A DNA stretch of 6,489 nt, from positions 1 to 6,489 of the forward strand of contig JBPBPY010000017.1 in assembly GCA_050954505.1 (NCBI GenBank), given 5' to 3'. The DNA comes from JAQGMO01 sp050954505 (GTDB lineage Bacteria; Pseudomonadota; Gammaproteobacteria; Burkholderiales; Burkholderiaceae_D). Shown in pieces: positions 1 through 6,489 of this stretch; position 1 is the first letter of the stretch; each line of letters opens with the position of its first letter. The notes beneath the pieces were generated by a model. That model was not told the DNA's origin. It made no database searches and worked only from the letters and a program-made list of their open reading frames with translations. The position numbers and the translations under genes were made by a program.

Positions 1-20
1 CTCAGACAGCGAATAGCGGC

Positions 21-1232
21 TCAAGATGCCTTCGCCGGGCGCTTACTCAAGAACGACCAAGCCCCCACTTCCACACCTTCCCGTCGCAATGCATTCAGCC
101 AGAGAATCGTCGCCAACGACCCCGTCACCGACAGATTCGGCCCAAGATCGACACCGACCAAGATCGCGCTGACAACCTTCACCGAAACCTTTGTATCTGC
201 CACGGCCGAGCCGGCAATCAAGCCAGCAGGCAGGTTGTTGACCAGATTACTGCCGAACGCAACGATCAAACCCGACCACCAGGTAGCCTGAGCGATCGAC
301 TGCTTTTCGGCAGCACGCAAAATTTCTGCTAGATGGCCTATGACTCCTGTTGCCTGCAGCCCTTCCACCAGCACGAACAGTCCTGCCACCAAGGGCAGCA
401 CCGACCAGGAAATGTCCTTCAAATGCCCGGCAAGGAAGCTGCGTTGTTGCAGGCAAGCCAATGCAAACAGCAATACGCCCGCAGCAAAAGTCGGCAATCC
501 CAGTTGTACATTGAATGTGGATGCCGTCAACATCGTCAATGCCATGACGATGATTCCCCAGCCAGTCAATTTTCCGGCCGATGACAGTTCAGGCACCTTG
601 ATGTCGCGTTCAATCTTCGTCGGCAAATCCTTGCGCACCATCCAGTACAGCATCACGAAGGTAACCACGATTGCCGCCACCGATGCCAACGAAAACCGCG
701 CCAGCCAGTCAAGCAAACCCGGCATCCTGTCCTGAAAAATCACCAGGTTTGCCGGATTGGAAATCGGCAGCACAAAGCTGGCCGCATTGGAGATGAACGC
801 ACATATGTACAAATACGGCAGCGGCTTCTCCACCTTGACTGCGCGAGTGACAGCCAGCACCGCCGGTGTAAGCACGACGGCGGTTGCATCGTTGGACATG
901 AATACCGTCACTACGACGCCGACCAGGTAGACCAGAAAGAACAAGCCTTTCGCTGAGCCGTTGGCCTGCCTTGCTGCCAGTGCCGCGAGAAAGTCGAACA
1001 AGCCTTCCTTGCGTGCCAGTTCGGAGGCGATCATCATGCCGGTCAGGAACAGGTAGACATCGGTTCCCTTGTCGATGGCCTTGCCAGCCTCTGCCCACGG
1101 AATAAGGCTGAACAGACACAAGGCCAGTGCTCCCAATACCGCCCAGACAGCTTCGGGCAATTTGAAGGGACGTATGATGACGCCAAGTGTGGAGACTGCG
1201 GCGATGGACCAGACAAACAAAGGAAGACTCAT
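21..1232 (-). CDS. ArsB/NhaD-type (ion transporter superfamily) inner-membrane permease
   Basis: Polytopic inner-membrane carrier of the ArsB/NhaD/SLC13-like ion transporter superfamily. It is 403 residues from the ATG at 1232, close to the roughly 430 of ArsB. Seen: many hydrophobic segments along the whole length (about 10-11 by eye); SNDATAVVLTP near residues 113-122; a repeated-fold signature SNAASFVLPISNPAN near 148-162; FGSNLVNNLPAG near 326-337; and GVDLGPNLSVTGSLA near 360-374. These paired Asn/Pro-rich re-entrant-type motifs are typical of proteins annotated as arsenic transporters. The substrate cannot be read from sequence: arsenite is possible, but no arsR, arsC or arsA lies beside it, so another anion or Na+/H+ exchange is equally open. 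A TTG at 1241 would add three residues (MDE), but the ATG overlapping the upstream stop as ATGA is the better start. Only a weak GGA lies before it, so translation probably depends on coupling to the phosphatase gene. The TGA stop is at 21-23. Confidence 0.88.
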   Translation of the reverse strand: MSLPLFVWSIAAVSTLGVIIRPFKLPEAVWAVLGALALCLFSLIPWAEAGKAIDKGTDVYLFLTGMMIASELARKEGLFDFLAALAARQANGSAKGLFFLVYLVGVVVTVFMSNDATAVVLTPAVLAVTRAVKVEKPLPYLYICAFISNAASFVLPISNPANLVIFQDRMPGLLDWLARFSLASVAAIVVTFVMLYWMVRKDLPTKIERDIKVPELSSAGKLTGWGIIVMALTMLTASTFNVQLGLPTFAAGVLLFALACLQQRSFLAGHLKDISWSVLPLVAGLFVLVEGLQATGVIGHLAEILRAAEKQSIAQATWWSGLIVAFGSNLVNNLPAGLIAGSAVADTKVSVKVVSAILVGVDLGPNLSVTGSLATILWLNALRREGVEVGAWSFLSKRPAKAS

Positions 1233-2035
1233 TTCATCCAACCAAGCATCTTCCCTACCACCCCACCCGCCTCGCTGTCATTCGACGCCCGCGCCAGCAC
1301 CACGGAAATATTATCCTTGCCGCCAAACTCATTGGCTTGTGCCACCAGCGCATCGCATGATGATTTCAGGTCGTCGCGGGTGTTGCGCAGGATGACCGCA
1401 ATATCGCCATCATCGAGCAAGTCGGTCAGGCCATCCGAACACAGCAGGTAGAGGTCACCGGCTTCGACACGATGGCTGGCGACGTCGACGTCGATGCTGT
1501 CGGTCACGCCCAGACCGCGCGTGACGATGTTGCGGTTCAGCGCAAAACGCGCCAGACCTGGACTGATCAAACCGCGGTCGATCTGTTCCTGCACCTCGGA
1601 ATGATCGCGCGTGAGTTGCTGCAGCTCGCCTGCGCGCCAGCGATAGATTCGCGAGTCGCCGACATGCGCGAGCGTCACCACCCGGCGATGGAACACCGCC
1701 ATTGCCAGCGTGGTCGCCATGCCGGCGAACTCTGGCTGGGCCGATGCGGCGTCGTGGATGATCTTGTTGGAATGTTCGACGGCATCGGACAACAGCCGCC
1801 GGATCTGCCGGCCGCGCGCCCTGCCCTCGTAGCCCGGGATCAAGTCATCGAGCACAGTGCGCAGACTGAAGACCGCCATTGCACTGGCCACTTCGCCAGC
1901 TTTGTACCCACCCATGCCATCGGCAATGATGGCCAGGCCGTTCTCGGCGCTGACGGCAATGGCATCCTCGTTGTGCTCGCGCTGCAAACCCGTGTCGGTG
2001 GCGGCGGCGAAGTCGAGGTGGAAAGCTAGGGGCAT
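1229..2035 (-). CDS. PP2C-family serine/threonine protein phosphatase (Stp1/PrpC type)
   Basis: Cytosolic metal-dependent (Mn/Mg) protein phosphatase that removes phosphate from Ser/Thr residues. It is 268 residues, slightly longer than the roughly 240-250 of the bacterial single-domain enzymes. All core PP2C motifs are visible: REHNEDA (19-25, metal-binding Asp24); ADGMGGYKAGE (38-48, Asp39 and Gly40); GMATTL (105-110); HVGDSRIYRWR (124-134); LTRDHS (141-146); CSDGLTDLL (199-207, Asp201); and GGKDNISVVLA (238-248, Asp241). It should therefore be catalytically competent. There is no membrane segment, signal peptide or extra regulatory domain. Such phosphatases usually oppose a Hanks-type Ser/Thr kinase, but none is in the window, so the substrate is unknown. 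The ATG at 2035 has no good Shine-Dalgarno sequence. Its TGA stop (1231-1229) overlaps the ATG of the permease gene, so both are expected on one transcript. A repeat pair and possible promoter lie 40-100 bases upstream. Confidence 0.95.
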   Translation of the reverse strand: MPLAFHLDFAAATDTGLQREHNEDAIAVSAENGLAIIADGMGGYKAGEVASAMAVFSLRTVLDDLIPGYEGRARGRQIRRLLSDAVEHSNKIIHDAASAQPEFAGMATTLAMAVFHRRVVTLAHVGDSRIYRWRAGELQQLTRDHSEVQEQIDRGLISPGLARFALNRNIVTRGLGVTDSIDVDVASHRVEAGDLYLLCSDGLTDLLDDGDIAVILRNTRDDLKSSCDALVAQANEFGGKDNISVVLARASNDSEAGGVVGKMLGWMK

Positions 2036-2076
2036 TTGCTGGATGGATTCAAACGGCGATGAGCGATGAGAAGTGC

Positions 2077-2113
2077 GCCATATTTTGGCACAGTCGGACC
2101 AAAATATGGCACA
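2077..2113. repeat. paired near-palindromic boxes (inverted and direct repeat), candidate operator
   Basis: Two 12-base arms, GCCATATTTTGG (2077-2088) and CCAAAATATGGC (2099-2110), are perfect inverted repeats separated by 10 bases. Because each arm is itself nearly palindromic, the same region also reads as a direct repeat: CCATATTTTGGCACA (2078-2092) and CCAAAATATGGCACA (2099-2113) match at 12 of 15 positions with a period of 21 bases, about two helical turns. The pair lies 42 bases upstream of the phosphatase start and 89 bases past the kinase stop. A tandem operator for a dimeric regulator fits best. An RNA hairpin ending the kinase transcript is the alternative, but no T-tract follows on either strand. 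Confidence 0.6.
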
Positions 2114-2131
2114 TCCCTCTGTTCAATTCAA
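2103..2131 (-). promoter_or_regulatory. possible sigma-70 promoter for the phosphatase-permease operon
   Basis: On the minus strand a TTGAAT element (2131-2126, 4 of 6 matches to consensus) is followed after exactly 17 bases by CATATT (2108-2103, 4 of 6). Transcription would start near 2096, leaving a leader of about 60 bases before the ATG at 2035. The -10 element lies inside one copy of the repeat pair described separately, so a protein bound there could block or modulate this promoter. Both hexamers are only moderate matches, so this is an inference from spacing and position. Confidence 0.35.
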
Positions 2132-2201
2132 ATACAGGGCATACCTCGCAAAATCTGAAGGTATTGAGCCATGACCTCCCCATGCAAATGGTATCAACCG
2201 T

Positions 2202-3917
2202 TCAAGACGCCAGCATCTCCCTGATCTTCAACGCCAGCTCATCATGCGTGTACGGCTTGCTCAACAATGAAATCCCCACATCGAGCCGACCATGATGCAC
2301 GATTGCATTCTCTGTGTAGCCGGAGGTATACAGGATCGAAATGCCAGGCTGGACGATCTTTGCGCGCCGCGCCAGCTCCGTGACATGCACCGCGCCCGGC
2401 ATGACCACATCGGTAAACACCAGGTCCACGCCAATGCCGCTCTCGAGAATCACCAGCGCACTGGCGGCATCGTCGGCCTTGAGCACACGGTAGCCGAGGT
2501 CGATCAGCAGCGCCACCACCACATCGCGCACCTGCGCATCATCCTCGACCACCAGGATGGTTTCCACGCCGCCCACCACCGGGCCGCTGGCCATGGGCGC
2601 CGGCAGGTGTTCGGTGCTGCGTGAACGCGGCACATACAGTTTCACGGTGGTGCCATGGCCCATCTCGCTGTAGATCTTGATGTGGCCGCCACTCTGCTTG
2701 ACGAAGCCATACACCATCGCCAGCCCAAGCCCGGTACCGTGGCCCGGGCCCTTGGTGGTGAAGAACGGTTCGAAGGCCTGGGAGATGACTTTTTCATCCA
2801 TGCCCACACCGGTGTCGGAAACCGCAATCATCACGTACTGGCCGGCGGTAACTTCGCGATGCTGGCGTGCATAGTTGTCGTCGAGGTAGGCGTTCGATGC
2901 TTCCACGGTCAGCTGGCCGGTGCCGTCCATGGCGTCGCGCGCATTGATGGCCAGGTTCAGCAAGGCATTCTCGAAGCCGCTGCGGTCGACAAAGATGTTC
3001 CACAAGCCGGCGCCGACCACGGTCTCCAGCTCGCACGAGGTGCCGATGGTATGGCGCAGCATGTCGCCGAGTTCATGGATCAGGCGACGCGTATCGAGCA
3101 CCACCGGGCTCAAGGGCTGCTTGCGCGCAAATGACAGCAAGTGAGACGCCAGCTTGGCGCCACGCTCGACACCAAGCTGTGCCGCACGCAGCCGTGCAAT
3201 TACTTCGGGACTGTCGGTGACTTCACTCTGCACCAATTGCAGGTTGCCGCCAATGACTTGCAGCACATTGTTGAAGTCATGCGCCACGCCGCCGGTCAGC
3301 TTGCCGATTGCCTCGAGTTTTTGCGATTGCAGCAACATTTCATGGGTCTTCAACAACTCCTGCGTGCGCTCGGCGATACGCTGCTCCAGCGTGGCATTGA
3401 GTTCGTTGAGTGCAGTGGCAGTCTGGCGCAGCTTTTCATCGGCATGCATGCGCTCGGTGGTTTCCGTACAGGCGCAAAACATGCCGGCAATCTGGCCATC
3501 GTCGCCACGAATCGGCGAATAGGAAAAGGTGAAGTAGGCCACTTCGGCCACGCCATTGCGCTGCACGTTCAACGGCAGGTCATGGAAAATGGTGGATTTG
3601 CCACCGTAGGCGGTCTGGATCAGCGGATGGATTTCGCTCCAGATCTCGGGCCAGATATCGCAGTAACGCATGCCCAGCGCAGCGGGATGACGCGCGCCAA
3701 GGATGGGGGCATAGCCGTCGTTGTACAGGCAGATGTGTTCCTCGCCCCACAAGGCAAACATGGGGAACTGCGAATTGAGCATCACCGACGTGACGGTCTT
3801 CAACGCCAGCGGCCAGTCCGGTGGGGGTCCAATGACGTTCCGAGTCCAATCCAGTTCACGAACCAGTTTACCCAGGCTGCCGCCCTCGGCAAGAAATGTG
3901 CTGCTTGTTCGTTCCAT
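2202..3917 (-). CDS. soluble PAS-domain hybrid sensor histidine kinase with C-terminal receiver
   Basis: Cytosolic hybrid histidine kinase: it autophosphorylates on His and passes phosphate to its own receiver Asp. It is 571 residues from the ATG at 3917; residue numbers below use that start. An N-terminal PAS-like sensor (about 10-155) carries FPMFALWGEEHICLYNDGYAPILG and FTFSYSPIRGDDG. A probable coiled coil (about 160-200) follows. The HisKA H-box is GGVAHDFNNVLQVI (His213). The HATPase has the N-box NLAINARDAM (321-330), G1 DTGVGM (368-373), FEPFFTTK (382-389) and G2 GHGTGLGLAM (392-401). The receiver (about 452-570) has acidic EDD (458-460), phospho-acceptor Asp503 in FTDVVMPG, Thr531 and Lys554 in LLSKPY. 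I see no membrane segment and no DNA-binding or enzymatic output domain, so the output partner must be encoded elsewhere. A GTG at 3965 would add 16 residues (MHDVFLLCIQ...). The ATG is preferred because family members begin close to the SxxxLxxGGxLGxLVRxLDW region, but neither start has a good ribosome binding site. The ligand is unknown. Confidence 0.92.
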   Translation of the reverse strand: MERTSSTFLAEGGSLGKLVRELDWTRNVIGPPPDWPLALKTVTSVMLNSQFPMFALWGEEHICLYNDGYAPILGARHPAALGMRYCDIWPEIWSEIHPLIQTAYGGKSTIFHDLPLNVQRNGVAEVAYFTFSYSPIRGDDGQIAGMFCACTETTERMHADEKLRQTATALNELNATLEQRIAERTQELLKTHEMLLQSQKLEAIGKLTGGVAHDFNNVLQVIGGNLQLVQSEVTDSPEVIARLRAAQLGVERGAKLASHLLSFARKQPLSPVVLDTRRLIHELGDMLRHTIGTSCELETVVGAGLWNIFVDRSGFENALLNLAINARDAMDGTGQLTVEASNAYLDDNYARQHREVTAGQYVMIAVSDTGVGMDEKVISQAFEPFFTTKGPGHGTGLGLAMVYGFVKQSGGHIKIYSEMGHGTTVKLYVPRSRSTEHLPAPMASGPVVGGVETILVVEDDAQVRDVVVALLIDLGYRVLKADDAASALVILESGIGVDLVFTDVVMPGAVHVTELARRAKIVQPGISILYTSGYTENAIVHHGRLDVGISLLSKPYTHDELALKIREMLAS

Positions 3918-3998
3918 AGGAATCTGAAATTGAGTCTGAATGCAAAGAAGGAAAACATCATGCACGCCAGTGCGCCATGACAGATTGAAAGATCAATG

Positions 3999-4023
3999 AT
4001 TATACGCATTCGACCGCATTCGA
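3999..4023 (-). promoter_or_regulatory. candidate kinase promoter: TATAAT box abutting tandem CGCATTCGA repeats
   Basis: On the minus strand a perfect TATAAT (4004-3999) is preceded directly by two exact copies of a 9-base repeat, written CGCATTCGA on the plus strand (4005-4013 and 4015-4023), with a period of 10 bases, about one helical turn. No acceptable TTGACA-like -35 lies 15-18 bases upstream of the -10, which would suit a promoter needing an activator bound at the repeats. Predicted transcription start is near 3992, about 27 bases before the GTG (3965) or 75 before the ATG (3917). No regulator family can be named from the motif. Confidence 0.4.
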
Positions 4024-4249
4024 GCCGATCCCCGGTGGAGCAATCTGGCAACCAGTGGCATGTCCCGGTTCGATCCAGGTGGTGATCCGTTCTTGAAACC
4101 GACGCCTGAAAACCGCGTTTGAATCAGGTACTGAAGAGAAAATCATGAGGACCGGATCTTGAAGATCGAGACGAGGAATCCTGTCGTGGCTGGATGCGGG
4201 GAGACCGAACCATCACATCAAGAAACCAAACAACGAAACCCCTGGACGC
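4024..4249. other. intergenic stretch without a supported gene
   Basis: These 226 bases lie between the sucCD terminator and the kinase promoter region. No reading frame here looks like a real protein. Weak potential structures include GATCTT-G-AAGATC (4155-4167) and an interrupted CCTGA/TCAGG pair around 4107-4130. One part (about 4033-4090) shows faint tRNA-like words but does not fold as a tRNA. I see no convincing RNA gene, repeat family or insertion-sequence end. Confidence 0.5.
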
Positions 4250-4275
4250 AAAAAAGGGAAGCCGCGGCTTCCCTT
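4250..4275 (-). terminator. intrinsic terminator of the sucCD operon
   Basis: A perfect 22-base palindrome at 4254-4275, with arms containing GGGAAGC and GCTTCCC around a CGCG loop, is followed on the minus strand by six T residues (4255-4250). The stem begins about 52 bases past the sucD stop codon. This is a textbook Rho-independent terminator for leftward transcription, and it separates sucCD from the kinase gene. A run of A residues on the other side is only the complement of the T-tract, and there is no plus-strand T-tract, so it acts in one direction. Confidence 0.93.
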
Positions 4276-4327
4276 CCTGATCACTCACGACAACCCGCCA
4301 CCATGACGGCGGCAGGTCCATCGCACT

Positions 4328-5209
4328 TTACATGATCGACTTCAGCAGACGCGCCATTTCCGAAGGGTTCTTCGTCACGGTAATGCCGCATGCTTCCATG
4401 ATTTCCAGCTTGGCTTGTGCCGTATCGGCACCGCCCGAGATCAGCGCGCCGGCGTGGCCCATGCGCTTGCCTGGAGGGGCGGTGACACCAGCGATGAAGC
4501 CAACCACCGGCTTCTTCATGTTGTCCTTGATCCAGTAGGCGGCATTGGCTTCGTCAGGACCGCCGATTTCACCGATCATGATGACCGCGTCGGTGTCAGG
4601 ATCGTCATTGAACATCTTCATGATGTCGATGTGCTTGAGACCGTTGATCGGATCGCCACCGATACCGACAGCCGACGACTGGCCCATGCCCAGCGCGGTC
4701 AATTGACCCACTGCTTCATAGGTCAGGGTGCCCGAACGCGAAACCACGCCGATGCGGCCCTTCTTGTGGATGTGGCCCGGCATGATGCCGATCTTGATTT
4801 CGTCAGGGGTGATCAGGCCTGGGCAGTTAGGGCCCAGCAGCAGGGTCTTGCTGCCAGCCTTTGCCATGCGGTCCTTCAGGGCCATCATGTCACGAACAGG
4901 AATGCCTTCGGTGATGCAGATGGCCAGGTCGAGTTCGGCTTCGACGGCTTCCCAGATTGCTGCTGCAGCGCCTGCTGGCGGCACATAGATGACCGACACG
5001 TTGACGCCGGTCTTTTCCTTGGCTTCCTTGACGCTGGCGAAAATAGGCACGCCTTCGAAATCTTCACCGGCTTTTTTCGGGTTCACGCCGGCGACGAAAC
5101 AGTTCTTGCCATTGGCGTATTCACGGCACATGCGCGTATGGAACGCGCCGGTCTTGCCGGTGATGCCCTGGGTTACGACCTTGGTGTCTTTATTGATCAG
5201 AATCGACAT
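4328..5209 (-). CDS. sucD: succinyl-CoA synthetase (ligase) alpha subunit
   Basis: Catalytic alpha subunit of succinyl-CoA synthetase, the TCA-cycle enzyme that interconverts succinyl-CoA with succinate plus CoA while making ATP (or GTP) by substrate-level phosphorylation in the cytoplasm. It is 293 residues, the normal length. Seen: CoA-binding Rossmann motif QGITGKTGAFHT (14-25); GVNPKKAG (41-48); the GPNCPGLI segment (126-133); GRIGVVSRSGTLTYEA (151-166); and the active-site phosphohistidine His252 in GKRMGHAGALISGG (247-260), equivalent to His246 of the E. coli enzyme. The ATG at 5209 is supported by AAGGAA (5220-5215), five bases upstream. It lies 25 bases downstream of sucC in the same direction, so the two subunits are co-transcribed for an alpha/beta complex. 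The gene ends just before the intrinsic terminator. No residue known to be essential is missing. Confidence 0.98.
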   Translation of the reverse strand: MSILINKDTKVVTQGITGKTGAFHTRMCREYANGKNCFVAGVNPKKAGEDFEGVPIFASVKEAKEKTGVNVSVIYVPPAGAAAAIWEAVEAELDLAICITEGIPVRDMMALKDRMAKAGSKTLLLGPNCPGLITPDEIKIGIMPGHIHKKGRIGVVSRSGTLTYEAVGQLTALGMGQSSAVGIGGDPINGLKHIDIMKMFNDDPDTDAVIMIGEIGGPDEANAAYWIKDNMKKPVVGFIAGVTAPPGKRMGHAGALISGGADTAQAKLEIMEACGITVTKNPSEMARLLKSIM

Positions 5210-5214
5210 ATTGT

Positions 5215-5220
5215 TTCCTT
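5215..5220 (-). promoter_or_regulatory. ribosome binding site of sucD
   Basis: AAGGAA on the minus strand, five bases (ACAAT) before the ATG at 5209. It lies in the short sucC-sucD gap and shows that sucD has its own initiation signal and does not rely only on read-through from sucC. Confidence 0.8.
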
Positions 5221-5234
5221 GTTCTCAATGCTCG

Positions 5235-6401
<1,167 letters not shown>

Positions 6402-6406
6402 GCGAA

Positions 6407-6415
6407 CTTCCCTTC
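6407..6415 (-). promoter_or_regulatory. ribosome binding site of sucC
   Basis: GAAGGGAAG on the minus strand ends five bases before the ATG at 6401, a good purine-rich Shine-Dalgarno sequence that fixes the sucC start. The remaining 74 bases to the window edge hold an AT-rich patch (TTTTTTATTAG, minus strand, about 6431-6421) but no promoter I can call with confidence. The sucCD promoter may lie beyond the window. Confidence 0.8.
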
Positions 6416-6489
6416 AGACGCTAATAAAAAATTGGATGGATTGACTATGTACTGCAGTCGAAAGCCGGGCTGCCCTGATCGATATTGCG

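Noticed and set aside
2049..2114. Minus-strand small ORF of 21 codons spanning the repeat pair.
   Set aside because: It has no properly spaced ribosome binding site, and its sequence is set by the repeats; probably chance.
2086..2120. TGGCAC words in the repeat pair suggesting a sigma-54 (-24/-12) promoter.
   Set aside because: The GC dinucleotide required ten bases after the GG is absent on both strands at each TGGCAC or similar word.
2128..2172. Minus-strand small ORF of 14 codons preceded by GGAGG in the kinase-phosphatase gap.
   Set aside because: The GGAGG is only two bases from the ATG, too close for good initiation, and the peptide has no recognisable features.
3141..3980. Plus-strand open frame of 279 codons opposite the kinase gene, and similar plus-strand frames opposite the phosphatase gene.
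   Set aside because: Antisense shadows of well-supported genes, with no motif or plausible initiation signal.
4033..4090. tRNA-like words: GGTGGAGCAATCTGG resembles the initiator tRNA D-arm region, and GGTTCGATCC resembles a T-loop.
   Set aside because: The acceptor arms do not pair, the D-stem GAGC has no partner, the T-stem pairs at only three of five positions and the total is too short. At most a decayed fragment, more likely chance.
4295..4312. Small hairpin CCGCC/GGCGG with an 8-base loop between the sucD stop and the terminator.
   Set aside because: A five-base stem with a large loop and no T-tract; it adds nothing to the strong terminator next to it.
4124..4321. Minus-strand 65-codon frame between sucD and the kinase gene.
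   Set aside because: It runs straight through the intrinsic terminator of sucCD and has no protein-like features.

Overview
The window reads as ordinary chromosomal DNA of a moderately GC-rich betaproteobacterium. The best guess is the order Burkholderiales, possibly near Oxalobacteraceae. This rests on the look of the SucC/SucD proteins and the soluble hybrid kinase, not on a database search. All five supported genes lie on the minus strand, so transcription runs from high to low coordinates.

From right to left: about 88 bases of leader precede sucC (6401-5235). sucD (5209-4328) follows 25 bases later. Together they encode the two subunits of succinyl-CoA synthetase of the TCA cycle. Each has a clear ribosome binding site, and a strong intrinsic terminator (4275-4250) closes the operon. 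A 410-base stretch without a convincing gene follows (3918-4327). It holds that terminator and, next to the kinase gene, a perfect TATAAT box abutting a tandem 9-bp repeat.

Next comes a soluble hybrid sensor histidine kinase (PAS, HisKA, HATPase, REC; 3917 or 3965 to 2202). A 166-base gap with a striking pair of repeats inside a possible promoter separates it from a PP2C-type Ser/Thr phosphatase gene (2035-1229). The phosphatase stop codon overlaps the start of an ArsB/NhaD-type permease gene (1232-21) in an ATGA junction, so those two genes almost certainly form one translationally coupled operon.

The sucCD part is housekeeping. The other part is a small signalling and transport cluster: a His-Asp kinase, a Ser/Thr phosphatase and an ion permease. 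No sequence link between kinase and phosphatase is visible beyond adjacency and orientation. I see no mobile element, CRISPR array, functional tRNA/rRNA gene or clearly new system. The points most worth a second look are the repeat pair before the phosphatase gene, the phosphatase-permease coupling, and the tandem repeat at the kinase promoter.
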